63,223 nt of DNA from a bacterium (GTDB lineage Bacteria > Elusimicrobiota > Elusimicrobia > UBA1565 > UBA9628), in NCBI GenBank assembly GCA_021782205.1, contig JAJXVH010000012.1, forward strand, positions 1-63,223, read 5' to 3'. Each line of letters opens with the position of its first letter. The first letter of the stretch is position 1. Shown here piece by piece: positions 27,130 to 35,388 of the stretch. The notes under the pieces were generated by a model that was not told the DNA's origin, did not search any database, and saw nothing but the letters and a program-made list of their open reading frames with translations. A program made the translations under genes and the position numbers.

Positions 27130-28139
27130 GCGCTGCCAGCGGTTCTGGAGCCAGAGCGCAGAGCCGCGTCGAGCCGCGCCGCGTCGAGATTCATCTGGGC
27201 AACAGTTGCAACAATCTTTGCGTGTTCTGCATGAGCGGCGTCAATCGCGACCAACACGAGCCCTGGGCCACCCGGGATAGGGTTTTCGAAGAGTTGCGGT
27301 ACTTCCATGAGCGGGGTTGCCGCGCCGTGGGCTTCCTGGGAGGAGAGCCGACTGTCTATCCGCATATCATCGAGAGCGTCGGATTCGCCCGAGAACTCGG
27401 CTACACGAGGATTTCGATCTGTTCGAATGGGACGCGGCTGCGCGACGCTGTGTTTTGCCGACGTCTGGTTGAAGCGGGACTTACGCGCGCGACGTTGTCG
27501 GTGCATAGCCGTCATCCTGAGATCGAGGACCGTCTTGCCACGCGCGTCCCCGGCAATCTGGCGCGCAAGATCGCCGGCCTGCGCAACCTGATCGCTCTGC
27601 GGGGAGAGGGCTATCTTCGTGACGGCGTTTCGCTCAATCCCGTGTTATTTCGCCGCAATTTGTCCGATGTGGAGGAGTACGTGTCCTATTTCGGCGGCCT
27701 GGGCGTCGACGACATCCGCTTCAACTACATCTGGCCTGAGGGCGACGTGCACAGCGATCCGGCTTGGGTGCCGTCGTTGCGCGAGGCGATGCCGTCGATC
27801 GTCCGGCTGATGCTGATCAATGAGCGGAAACTAAAGAAGCGCCTAACGTTCGGGGGCGTGCCGAAGTGCGCACTGCGCTTGGCGGGCGTCTCCGGGCGAT
27901 TGCTCTCCTATCTCGCCGCCAAATACTTGGACGAGTGCGGCTTTGATCCCGCCAACGACGTCAGCATCGCCACTCGTGAGGCTGAGGACTGCGACCGATT
28001 CGTATGGCAGGAGGTCAAGCGCGACCGGTTAAAGGTGCAGGCCGCGTCTTGCGGCGACTGCACGGAACGACGACGGTGCGAGGGTGTCTGGCGAAGCTAC
28101 GCACAGCTTTACGGTCTCGCCGAACTACAGCCCCTTTGA
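27126..28139 (+). CDS. Radical SAM protein 4 of the operon
   Basis: 337 residues from GTG 27126, overlapping the gene before by four bases. Cluster cysteines are C28, C32, C35 (NSCNNLCVFC), then LGGEPTVYPH. SVHSRHPEIEDRLATRV is the shared motif. The C-terminal CGDCTERRRCEGVWRSYAQLYG resembles that of radical SAM 3, so the two may be recent paralogs with different substrates. This is the last gene of the operon; the convergent gene for a secreted protein ends only 20 bases further. No hairpin terminator is visible in that gap. Confidence 0.85.
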   Translation: MSAASGSGARAQSRVEPRRVEIHLGNSCNNLCVFCMSGVNRDQHEPWATRDRVFEELRYFHERGCRAVGFLGGEPTVYPHIIESVGFARELGYTRISICSNGTRLRDAVFCRRLVEAGLTRATLSVHSRHPEIEDRLATRVPGNLARKIAGLRNLIALRGEGYLRDGVSLNPVLFRRNLSDVEEYVSYFGGLGVDDIRFNYIWPEGDVHSDPAWVPSLREAMPSIVRLMLINERKLKKRLTFGGVPKCALRLAGVSGRLLSYLAAKYLDECGFDPANDVSIATREAEDCDRFVWQEVKRDRLKVQAASCGDCTERRRCEGVWRSYAQLYGLAELQPL

Positions 28140-28158
28140 GCGCTCCCGCGCGCGCGCG

Positions 28159-29013
28159 TTACTTCGGGCAACAGTAGGCTTGGCCGTTGCCGTGGTCGAT
28201 CTCAAGGGTGAGGGGGTCTCCGCAATTGTCGGTGGCAACGCCGGGGGAGGGGCCGCAGACCGTAAACGTCACCGCGCCGCCGGAGGTCAAAGCGTAAGAC
28301 TGCGAGCCGAGGTTCTGATAGGACCACGATTCGACATAGACGCCCGGCGTGTATGTGGCGTATTCGCCCGCGCTGCAGATCGTCGTGCCGGCGCCGCTGT
28401 CTCCAACGTAGGAAACCAGACCGCAGGCAGTGTTTGAGTTGTCAATGTAGATATAACCGCGGCCCTGGCTGCCGGCGCCGGAGACCTGGCTGTTGCCCAT
28501 GGTCGTCAACGTGCCGTTCGATTGGTTGATCAGCCGCGCGTTGAAGTCCTGTACGGGCACACCTACCAAATGAAAATCAATATAGGGCGTGCCCGTTCCG
28601 GCCACGAGGTTGTTGCCGCCAAGTTCGATGGCGCCGCCTTGATCGGGGGTAAGTACGCTGCTGTTGCCGAAAGCGAGCTGATACGGCTGTGCAATTAAAA
28701 CGGATCCGTTCTGCACATATTCTTTAACATTCGTGACGCCCGGGGGCACGCTTGGGGGGCCTCCCGGGATGGATGGCGGGGTCACGTTCGTTCCGACGTC
28801 AAGATAGCCCGAATCGCGGGCCATGAAAGAATTGCTGGTCGCGATCAGCTGGGTGTAGACGCCCGAGGGCGCCGGATAATAGGTCGTCAACGAAACGCTT
28901 TCAGACGCGACCTCCGCGGACAGGCCAGAGATCAGCAACGCAGCCAAACCGAACACACGAACGCGGGGCGAAAGCGGCATTTCAAAGCGGACGACGATCG
29001 TTTTGCTCACCAC
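28159..29013 (-). CDS. Secreted protein with TTYYPAP segment, low-complexity Gly/Ser/Asn-rich
   Basis: 284 residues from GTG 29013 (GGGGGTGAG lies upstream). A signal peptide (VFGLAALLISGLSAEVASE) is followed by SVSLTTYYPAPSGVYTQL and ATSNSFMARDSGYLDVGTN. I know this opening from many secreted proteins of Elusimicrobiota and Omnitrophota, where it precedes a surface or pilin-like body. The rest is rich in Gly, Ser, Asn and Thr with six cysteines near the C-terminus (for example TACGLV, TICSAG, TVCGPS, DNCGDP, AYCCPK). Function unknown. It converges on the radical SAM operon end. Confidence 0.7.
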   Translation of the reverse strand: MVSKTIVVRFEMPLSPRVRVFGLAALLISGLSAEVASESVSLTTYYPAPSGVYTQLIATSNSFMARDSGYLDVGTNVTPPSIPGGPPSVPPGVTNVKEYVQNGSVLIAQPYQLAFGNSSVLTPDQGGAIELGGNNLVAGTGTPYIDFHLVGVPVQDFNARLINQSNGTLTTMGNSQVSGAGSQGRGYIYIDNSNTACGLVSYVGDSGAGTTICSAGEYATYTPGVYVESWSYQNLGSQSYALTSGGAVTFTVCGPSPGVATDNCGDPLTLEIDHGNGQAYCCPK

Positions 29014-29103
29014 GGCTCACCCCCGAATTCCCCTAGTGTAGCCGCATTGGCCGTCAACATCAAGACCTATGCATTGCAACGATCCATCCCGGCGTCCCAC
29101 GGC

Positions 29104-29709
29104 TTAGCGGCCTACTTCCAGATCGACCGTGTTTGATTCGGCGCGAATATTTCCGGCCGCGTAAACGACGCGGATGCGATACTTCCCGGGCTTCGTAAAA
29201 AAATTCTTGCCGGCAATTTTTCGGAACCGGCTTGTGGGTCCGTCGGGGCGGGTGAGAAGCACTTCGCCCGGCAGCAGCGTAACGTCAAGCGCGGAGCCCC
29301 TTGCGGACACGGCCGGACACGGCAGGGGTTGTTCGGCGTCGCTTGAGTGCATGACGTTGATCAAAAAGTCGCGCTCGCCGCAGAGGCTGGAATCCTTGAT
29401 GAAGGATGGCGGGGCTTCATTGAATACAATCGGGTCTCGACCGATGTTTTTTACCTCCAGCCTATAACGGAAGTCCTCGCCAGTGCGAATGCTGGTTTTT
29501 TCGGAGAGCAGCAATATGCGAAGCGCATGGGCCGGTTGAGCGTATGTCTCCTGGTGTCGTGGCTGAAGCACCAACTCATGGCGATCGGAGGCGCCCGCGC
29601 TCGCGCTTTGGTCCTGAGGAGGCGGTGCAGGCCGACGGCATGCCGACGCGGGGCACAATAGAAAGATTCCCATCCAAACGGAGCGTGTTTGGGGTGCGCA
29701 GGCGGCCAT
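29104..29709 (-). CDS. Probable lipoprotein with Ig-like (proteinase-inhibitor-like) domain
   Basis: About 200 residues. The N-terminus (WMGIFLLCPASACRRP) looks like a lipoprotein signal with Cys after ASA. The body reads RILLLSEKTSIRTGEDFRYRLEVKN, then ALDVTLLPGEVLL and KPGKYRIRVVYAAG, the beta-sandwich pattern of BsuPI-like or bacterial Ig-like domains. I chose ATG 29709; a later ATG at 29673 would give a very short signal. It is divergent from, and overlaps the first codon of, the sulfatase-like gene at 29708, so promoters of each gene must lie within the other. Function unknown. Confidence 0.6.
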   Translation of the reverse strand: MAACAPQTRSVWMGIFLLCPASACRRPAPPPQDQSASAGASDRHELVLQPRHQETYAQPAHALRILLLSEKTSIRTGEDFRYRLEVKNIGRDPIVFNEAPPSFIKDSSLCGERDFLINVMHSSDAEQPLPCPAVSARGSALDVTLLPGEVLLTRPDGPTSRFRKIAGKNFFTKPGKYRIRVVYAAGNIRAESNTVDLEVGR

Positions 29710-31285
29710 GAATAACGGATGTCGCAACAAAACGGCTCATTCGTGGGAAAGAGTGTTGCAAAAGAACCCTTCGGTGTGGCCGCTCCTCCTAACGTTGGCG
29801 CTTGTCCCGCCCGCCGTCTCTACGGAGGCGACGAAGTCGGCTTCGGCGTCGGCGCGCTATAATCTCATCCTTATTTCATTGGGCAACGTCGGCGCGGCCC
29901 ACATGAGTCTCTACGGATACGCCCGCAAGACCACGCCGCGGCTGGATCAGTGGGCGAAGGACGCGGTCGTTTTTGACGAGGCATTTTCTCCGGCGTCCTG
30001 GACCTTGCCCGTCGGCGTGTCCCTGTTCACCTCGCTCTACCCGTACGCGCACAAGGTGACATCCCGCGGCGTGCGCAACGATCTCAACGCCTCCATCGAG
30101 ACCCTGCCTGAAATTCTGGCGAAGGCCGGCTATCAGACGGCCGCGTTCACGGGTGGGCTCGACTACTATAAGGGCTTCGCGCAAATGCGGGGTTTTGCCG
30201 AGGCTCCGGACAACCCCGACTTCTCAGGCTACCACACGACGCTGCCTCAGGCGGAACATTGGCTTGCCGGTCGCGACCAGCGGCCATTTTTTTTGTTCGT
30301 GCACGGCTACGACGCGCACTGCCCCTTTGTTCCGCCTAAGGAATTCCAGGGAGCGTTTTCCTCCGGCACCGTGACGGCGGCCGTCGCCGTTTCTCCCGGG
30401 CATTGCATTCGGGGCGTAACGGACTCGCCCGAAGGCTACTACGTCGAAGAGTGGCCGCGCTGCGACTTGGACCGCAAGACGTTGCAATGCCGCTCGGCCC
30501 CGTTCACGCCTCGCCGCGGACTGATGCTGACTCGCGGCCAGATCGACGGCCAACGAGACTTATACGATGAATCCGTGCTCGGCGTCGACGATGAGGTCGG
30601 CCGCTTCCTGTCGTCGCTGAGCTCGGCGACCCTGGCGCAGACCGTCGTGGTCGTCTATTGCGAGCACGGCGAAATGCTTGGAAAGCACGGCCGCTTCGGC
30701 CGGGTGGGGACTTTCCGCGGCACGCTCTATGACGACGTACTCCATGTGCCGCTCTTGATTCGGATACCGGGCGTGCCGGGCCGCCGCGTGCGGTCTTTCG
30801 TCGAATTGACCGACGTGATGCCCACATTGCTCGACGTGCTCGGTGTTAAGGCCGAGCCTCCGCCGTCCATGCAGGGCGAAGACCTGCGCTCGTTATTGAC
30901 GGGCCCCGATTCCTCTGTCCACCGATACGTCTATGCCGGGATGACGTTTGATCTTGGAAAACCTCGGCTGCCCGCCGGTCGCAAGGAATGCTCCTCGATC
31001 CGCGACGCGAATTGGCGTTTGATACTCGAGTCCGGCTTCGTCGGCTATGGCCCGAGAAAGCGCGTCGCGAGTCACGCGGCCTCGAAGGTTCGGCTGTTCC
31101 ACGATTCCCAGGATCCCGATGAACTGCGTGACGTGGCCGCGTCCCATCCAGACGTCGCCGCACGGATGTTGAAAAATCTGGAGCGGTGGAGAGAGGCCTG
31201 CCGTCGTTTCGTCCCGTTCGATCCGGGTACGAAAGCGATCCGCGCGGATCTCCTGCGGCACGCGCGCGAACGCGGCTATTGGTGA
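29708..31285 (+). CDS. Sulfatase-like (alkaline phosphatase superfamily) protein with changed metal ligands
   Basis: 525 residues with an N-terminal signal or anchor (VWPLLLTLALVPPAVS). The sulfatase fold is clear: MSLYGYARKTTPRLDQWAKDAVVF, ASWTLPVGVSLFTSLYP, PFFLFVHGYDAH, VPLLIRIPG, DVMPTLLDVLG. The nucleophile region has Thr where sulfatases have the formylglycine Cys or Ser, as in phosphotransferase-like relatives. The first metal Asp (usually DTLRADHL) reads GNVGAAHM, and the DHGE motif reads EHGE, so two metal ligands are altered. It ends in RGYW, like the homologue at 9114. It may be a pseudoenzyme or bind a different metal. It overlaps the convergent radical SAM gene by ten bases. Confidence 0.75.
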   Translation: MNNGCRNKTAHSWERVLQKNPSVWPLLLTLALVPPAVSTEATKSASASARYNLILISLGNVGAAHMSLYGYARKTTPRLDQWAKDAVVFDEAFSPASWTLPVGVSLFTSLYPYAHKVTSRGVRNDLNASIETLPEILAKAGYQTAAFTGGLDYYKGFAQMRGFAEAPDNPDFSGYHTTLPQAEHWLAGRDQRPFFLFVHGYDAHCPFVPPKEFQGAFSSGTVTAAVAVSPGHCIRGVTDSPEGYYVEEWPRCDLDRKTLQCRSAPFTPRRGLMLTRGQIDGQRDLYDESVLGVDDEVGRFLSSLSSATLAQTVVVVYCEHGEMLGKHGRFGRVGTFRGTLYDDVLHVPLLIRIPGVPGRRVRSFVELTDVMPTLLDVLGVKAEPPPSMQGEDLRSLLTGPDSSVHRYVYAGMTFDLGKPRLPAGRKECSSIRDANWRLILESGFVGYGPRKRVASHAASKVRLFHDSQDPDELRDVAASHPDVAARMLKNLERWREACRRFVPFDPGTKAIRADLLRHARERGYW

Positions 31286-32700
31286 GCGCCGTTCTCGGCC
31301 ATCAGTGGATCCGCTGAAAAATAATCTCCAGATGCGCGCCAGGCCAGGTAGCGGTTTCCGCCCAGGCAGTCCTTGAGATGCGGGCATTTCGAGCAACCGC
31401 TCGGAAGGCGCCGCAGAGAGCGCAGTGCGCGCAGGAACGGGTGGCGCTGCGCCCGCGCAAGATCGTCGCCCAGATTGATCGCGATTTGGTAGGTGGGCTT
31501 GTAGAATCCGCGGCAGTCATAGACGAGACGGCAGTGTCCTTCGGTCACGGCGTTGGCATGGAAAAGAAAGCTTTGGTTGAAGTCCGCGCTGACGCAGAAT
31601 GGAACGGCGTTGCCGACGCGCGCCGCGATCCCTTGCGCGTGCAGCCCGGCCAAGAATTCAAGAGCGGCTCTAAACTCTTCCGGCGTCAGGTCATATTCGT
31701 CGCTGGGCCCCGTCGTGCCTTCGGCGCTCATGGGGCGGTTGAGAATCCAGTGTCGAACTCCCGCGCCCCGCAGGATTGAGACGTAGCGCTCGCGGTGGCG
31801 TAGCAGCGTCCGAGAGAGGATGGTGTCCATGCGCAGCGAGGGGATACGCGAGGTGGCCAACGCCTTGAGATGTTCGATTTTGTCGAGAAAGCGCTTCCCG
31901 CCGCCCGTCAGTTTTTGCTCGGACTGCGGATCGTGGCCCTGGACCGAGAGCAGGACGCTGTCGACGCTCTTTTCCAGTCGAGAGATCGTGCGGGCGTCGA
32001 CGCGCGTCCCGTTCGTGTTCAAGTAGACCGTTAATCCGCGCTGCTTGGCGTGGTCCATCAGTTCGAAGAGATCCTTGCGCAGTAGCGGTTCTCCGCCAGT
32101 GAAGCGCACCGTCGGCACGCCCGCGGCGGCGGCCTCGTCGATCACGCGGCGCACTTGGACCGCGGAAGGCTCGCGGCGGCGTGACTTGTGGATTAGACAG
32201 ATTCCGCATTTCAGATCGCAGGCGCTTGTGACTTCGATGGCGATTTCTTCGAGAGCGTGGGAAATCGGCCGTAGCCCGTCTTCAAGCCGTATCGGCGACG
32301 GGGCGGCGCTTCGGGCGGCGGGGACTCCCGGGCAAGTTGTTTTAAAGCGGCACGCGCCGCAGATGTTCATCCGCCGACAAGAGTTCGCGCCCGCGGGGTG
32401 CAGCATGAAGCCGTGGGCGCCGGGCATGAAGCAATACGGAATTCCATGAATGCGCAGGTGCCATGCCGCGTCCAGCCGGTCGAGCAGGGCGTAAATTATG
32501 CGTCGCGCGCCGTGCATCCGGGACCGCGCGTCGCGTGCCGCGAAAAAATCCTCGCGGGCTTCGACGCGGAGGTCTTGCCCCTCGCGCGCGAGGTTGAGTC
32601 CGAGCCGCGCAAGAACACGCTGCGCCGAGGTCAAGACGGCCTCGTCGTGCTTCGTGGGAACGTGCGGCATTGTGTGCCCCGTCATCTGCAGTGGCGTCAT
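31276..32700 (-). CDS. Radical SAM protein with an N-terminal half-copy of a radical SAM C-terminus
   Basis: 474 residues from ATG 32700 (a second ATG at 32670 is also possible). A complete radical SAM domain begins near residue 185 with ACDLKCGICLIHKS, then FTGGEPLLRKDL, TNGTRVDART and LLSVQGHDPQSEQKLTGG, ending with CSKCPHLKDCLGGNRYLAW. Before it lie about 150 residues with HGIPYCFMPGAHGF and CGACRFKTTCPGVP, which match the C-terminal tail (IPYCFMSG ... CGSCAYFEACEG) of radical SAM 3 in the operon. So the protein looks like a tail fragment joined in frame to a whole radical SAM enzyme. It is divergent from the sulfatase gene at 32790. Substrate unknown. Confidence 0.8.
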   Translation of the reverse strand: MTPLQMTGHTMPHVPTKHDEAVLTSAQRVLARLGLNLAREGQDLRVEAREDFFAARDARSRMHGARRIIYALLDRLDAAWHLRIHGIPYCFMPGAHGFMLHPAGANSCRRMNICGACRFKTTCPGVPAARSAAPSPIRLEDGLRPISHALEEIAIEVTSACDLKCGICLIHKSRRREPSAVQVRRVIDEAAAAGVPTVRFTGGEPLLRKDLFELMDHAKQRGLTVYLNTNGTRVDARTISRLEKSVDSVLLSVQGHDPQSEQKLTGGGKRFLDKIEHLKALATSRIPSLRMDTILSRTLLRHRERYVSILRGAGVRHWILNRPMSAEGTTGPSDEYDLTPEEFRAALEFLAGLHAQGIAARVGNAVPFCVSADFNQSFLFHANAVTEGHCRLVYDCRGFYKPTYQIAINLGDDLARAQRHPFLRALRSLRRLPSGCSKCPHLKDCLGGNRYLAWRASGDYFSADPLMAENGAHQ

Positions 32701-32720
32701 CGGTCGCCCCGAGGGCCACT

Positions 32721-32785
32721 TAACTAATGCAACATTGTGGCCTCTCTGGCGGCGGTTCTTGCGGCCGGAATGTTGCTTAACATAC
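32721..32785. promoter_or_regulatory. Divergent promoter region with inverted GCAACATT/AATGTTGC
   Basis: Arms GCAACATT (32729-32736) and AATGTTGC (32769-32776) form an 8-base inverted repeat with 32 bases between. On the plus strand TGCTTAACAT could be an extended -10 very close to the GTG at 32790. The arrangement repeats one at 4.18-4.22 kb. Confidence 0.4.
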
Positions 32786-32789
32786 AAAA

Positions 32790-34196
32790 GTGCTTGCGTT
32801 TTTAGAACGCCGCGACAAATCTCCGTGTCGGGCACACGCGCGCGTCGCGCGGCTTCTGCTGATGGGGGCTCTGGCTTACGCGCCCGCCGCCGCGACTGAA
32901 AACCCCGCGCGCCGTCCGCCGAACGTCTTGATCATCGGCGCGGACACGCTGCGCGCCGATCACCTTGATTTGTACGGTTACCGCCGTCCGACCAGTCCGA
33001 ACCTTGATCATTGGGCGGCTCAAGCCGTCGTATTCGAGAAGGCATTTTCGCAGGGGTCGTACACTCTGCCGAGCTTCGCCAGTCTTTTTACCTCTCGCTA
33101 CCCCGAAGAGCATGGAGCGCTTTACTGGGGGGATGCGCTTGCGCAGACGGAGACGACGCTCGCCCAGGTCTTTCAGCGCGCCGGCTATCAAACGGCGGGC
33201 TTCACCGGCGGCCCGTACCTCTCGCCGCAGTACGGCTTCGGTCGGGGCTTCGACGAGTACGTTGGGGGCGATCTGCCCCGGCCCATGAGCGCTTACGCGC
33301 GCGAAGCCCTGAAGTGGATCGATCGACATCGCACGAAGCCCTTTTTTCTATTCGTGCAGCCCATGGACGTGCACGATCCATTCGATCCTTGGGATATTCC
33401 CCAGGTCGAGCGTAATCGTTGGGATCCGGATTACCGAGGAACCATCGAAAACTACGCGGGCAGTTTTTTCTTCTTTCGCGCGCTGAACGGAGAGTCATCG
33501 AAGACGAACCCGCCGAGATTAACCCCGGAGATGAAGAAGGAGATAGATGATTTGCGATCGGACCCGCGGGCTCTGCGGCATCTCGCGTCCATGTACGACG
33601 ACCGCGTCGCTCATTTTGATCGGAGTCTGGGCGCCTTCTTTGAGGAGCTGCAGCGTCGGGCGATCCTGAACGACACCATCATCGTTCTCCTCTCCGACCA
33701 CGGGACGTTGTTCGGCGAAGGCGGAAAATTCGCGCACGGAGTCCATGATTCGACTTTGGATGCGATTTTCCATGTGGCGCTGGTGATCTGGGTTCCGGGC
33801 CGAACGCCGCGGCGCGTCGCCTCGCCGGTCCAGTTGGTCGACGTCGCGCCGACGCTTGCGGCGCTGGCCGGCGTGCCGCGCCCTGGCGCCTTTGAGGGAA
33901 GGGATCTCTCTGCGTTGATCGACGGCCGCGAGGACTCTCCGCCGCTCCCGGTCTTCGGCGTGGCGTCGGCCGAGCAGATCGAATCGGGTCCGCGCCGTCA
34001 TTTCATCCGCGACGGCCGCTGGAAGCTGGTATTGACCACGCCGCGGGGGCGAATCTCGCTTTACGATTTGACGAAAGATCCCGATGAGCTCCGCGACGTC
34101 TCGGCCGCACATCCCATCGAGACGAAGCGGCTTGCCGCCGCCTTGGCGCACCATCTGCAGCGCCTGGCTCGGGATCGGCGCGCGTCGGGTGAGTGA
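32790..34196 (+). CDS. Sulfatase-like (alkaline phosphatase superfamily) hydrolase, intact metal site
   Basis: 468 residues with a signal-like N-terminus (RLLLMGALAYAPAAA). The metal ligands appear normal: IIGADTLRADHLDLYGY, VQPMDVHDPFDP and LLSDHGTLFGEGGKFAHG. The nucleophile region SYTLPSFASLFTSRYP has Thr in place of Cys or Ser, so it may act as a phosphoesterase or phosphotransferase, not a formylglycine sulfatase. The C-terminal RDGRWKLVLTTPRGRISLYDLTKDPDELRD is the usual family end. If the -10 at 32778-32783 is used, transcription starts almost at the GTG, so the mRNA may be leaderless. It overlaps the glycosyltransferase start region only if GTG 34189 is used. Confidence 0.8.
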   Translation: MLAFLERRDKSPCRAHARVARLLLMGALAYAPAAATENPARRPPNVLIIGADTLRADHLDLYGYRRPTSPNLDHWAAQAVVFEKAFSQGSYTLPSFASLFTSRYPEEHGALYWGDALAQTETTLAQVFQRAGYQTAGFTGGPYLSPQYGFGRGFDEYVGGDLPRPMSAYAREALKWIDRHRTKPFFLFVQPMDVHDPFDPWDIPQVERNRWDPDYRGTIENYAGSFFFFRALNGESSKTNPPRLTPEMKKEIDDLRSDPRALRHLASMYDDRVAHFDRSLGAFFEELQRRAILNDTIIVLLSDHGTLFGEGGKFAHGVHDSTLDAIFHVALVIWVPGRTPRRVASPVQLVDVAPTLAALAGVPRPGAFEGRDLSALIDGREDSPPLPVFGVASAEQIESGPRRHFIRDGRWKLVLTTPRGRISLYDLTKDPDELRDVSAAHPIETKRLAAALAHHLQRLARDRRASGE

Positions 34197-34200
34197 TCGG

Positions 34201-35388
34201 ATGGCGTCAAATCGGAGTGCGCGGACGGCCGCCATGCGCTTCTGCCTTGCGCCGTCCATGATGCCGGGGCACGTGCTTGCCTTCCTGCCGCTGGTGCGAG
34301 AGCTTGTGGGGCGCGGCCACTGCGTTCTTTTCTGCGCGGAGCCTTGGGCGGCGCGGCTCGGCCGCGAGGCCGGCGCGGAGGGCGTCGACGTGGTCGACTA
34401 TTCGGCCACGCGGCGGCTGTCCGCGAAGGATTCTCGAAAGGGGCGCGGCCATGTCGCGGCCGAGTTCGCCCGCCGCGGCGCGTGGCGGCTGATGCGCACG
34501 CTTGAACGCGAGCCGGTGCACGCGGCACTCGTCGATCAAATGAATCCCGGAGCCGCGCTGGTCATGAGACGGCTCGACGTCGCCTGGGCTTCGCTCGCGA
34601 TCGGGCCGGCGTTGTCGAGCCCAACAATGCGCGATTGGCCGAGCGCGGTGCCGCTGGGCGCGTTGCGTCGAGAACTGGGCCTTCCGGCGTCGCACCAAGA
34701 CAGCCTCCTTCAAGGCCTGTCGCCGCGGCTTCATTTTCTTCCTTGGGTCGCGTCGCTTGATGTTTTCCCGGCGCCGCCTCAGGGGCTCCATGTCGGAACC
34801 ATGACGGGCGAGAACGCCGGACGTCCGCCGCGCTGGCTGAGCGACCCGGCCGACGTCCGTCCGCGCCTGCTGGTCTCGTCGAGCACCTCTGCGGCCCGTA
34901 ACCTGCGGCGCAAGACCGGCGAATTCGTCTCGCGCCTCCTGAGCGAGCTGGACGGCTTTGAATCCCGAGTGCTCGTCACGGGTGAGGCGCCTCTCGGCGG
35001 ACGCCGCGCGCGCGGCGTCGAACTGCGTTTTGCCGCCTTCGCCGACCACTCATCGCTGATGCCGCACTTCGATCTCGTCGTCACTCATGGGGGCTGGGGC
35101 ACGATCATGAGCGCGCTGCGCCACGCCGTGCCGGTTCTCGTCGCGCCGTTCGAGCGGGATCAGCCGTTCAACGGACGCCTCTGCCGCGAGCGCGGCCTGG
35201 GCCTGGTGGTCGATCCGAGGCGCGCGCCCCGGGGAAGCGTGCGCCGTGCCGTCGAGGAATTGCTTACGTGGCGGCGCTCGCGGCGTGCGGCGTTGGACAA
35301 AACGGCCCGCGAAATCGCCCGAGCGGGCGGGGTGCGCGTGGTGGCCGACGCGTTGGTCGCTCTGGCCGGAGGCGCGCGTGGCGTTTGA
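34201..35388 (+). CDS. Glycosyltransferase, GT1/MGT-type
   Basis: 395 residues with a GT-B fold. The N-terminus FCLAPSMMPGHVLAFLPLVRELVGRGH is the acceptor-side Rossmann start, and FDLVVTHGGWGTIMSALRHAVPVLVAPFERDQPFNGRLC is the sugar-nucleotide binding motif of the UDP-glycosyltransferase (erythromycin/vancomycin) family. Such enzymes glycosylate small lipophilic molecules or peptides. The start could be GTG 34189, ATG 34201 or ATG 34234; I take 34201, with GGTGAG seven bases upstream. The end overlaps the next radical SAM gene by 11 bases, so both act together. It may decorate the product of the cluster; this is inference. Confidence 0.8.
   Translation: MASNRSARTAAMRFCLAPSMMPGHVLAFLPLVRELVGRGHCVLFCAEPWAARLGREAGAEGVDVVDYSATRRLSAKDSRKGRGHVAAEFARRGAWRLMRTLEREPVHAALVDQMNPGAALVMRRLDVAWASLAIGPALSSPTMRDWPSAVPLGALRRELGLPASHQDSLLQGLSPRLHFLPWVASLDVFPAPPQGLHVGTMTGENAGRPPRWLSDPADVRPRLLVSSSTSAARNLRRKTGEFVSRLLSELDGFESRVLVTGEAPLGGRRARGVELRFAAFADHSSLMPHFDLVVTHGGWGTIMSALRHAVPVLVAPFERDQPFNGRLCRERGLGLVVDPRRAPRGSVRRAVEELLTWRRSRRAALDKTAREIARAGGVRVVADALVALAGGARGV

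Noticed and set aside
28100-28160. Intrinsic terminator at the end of the radical SAM operon
   Set aside because: The CG-repeat stretch has no stable hairpin with a T-run on either strand.
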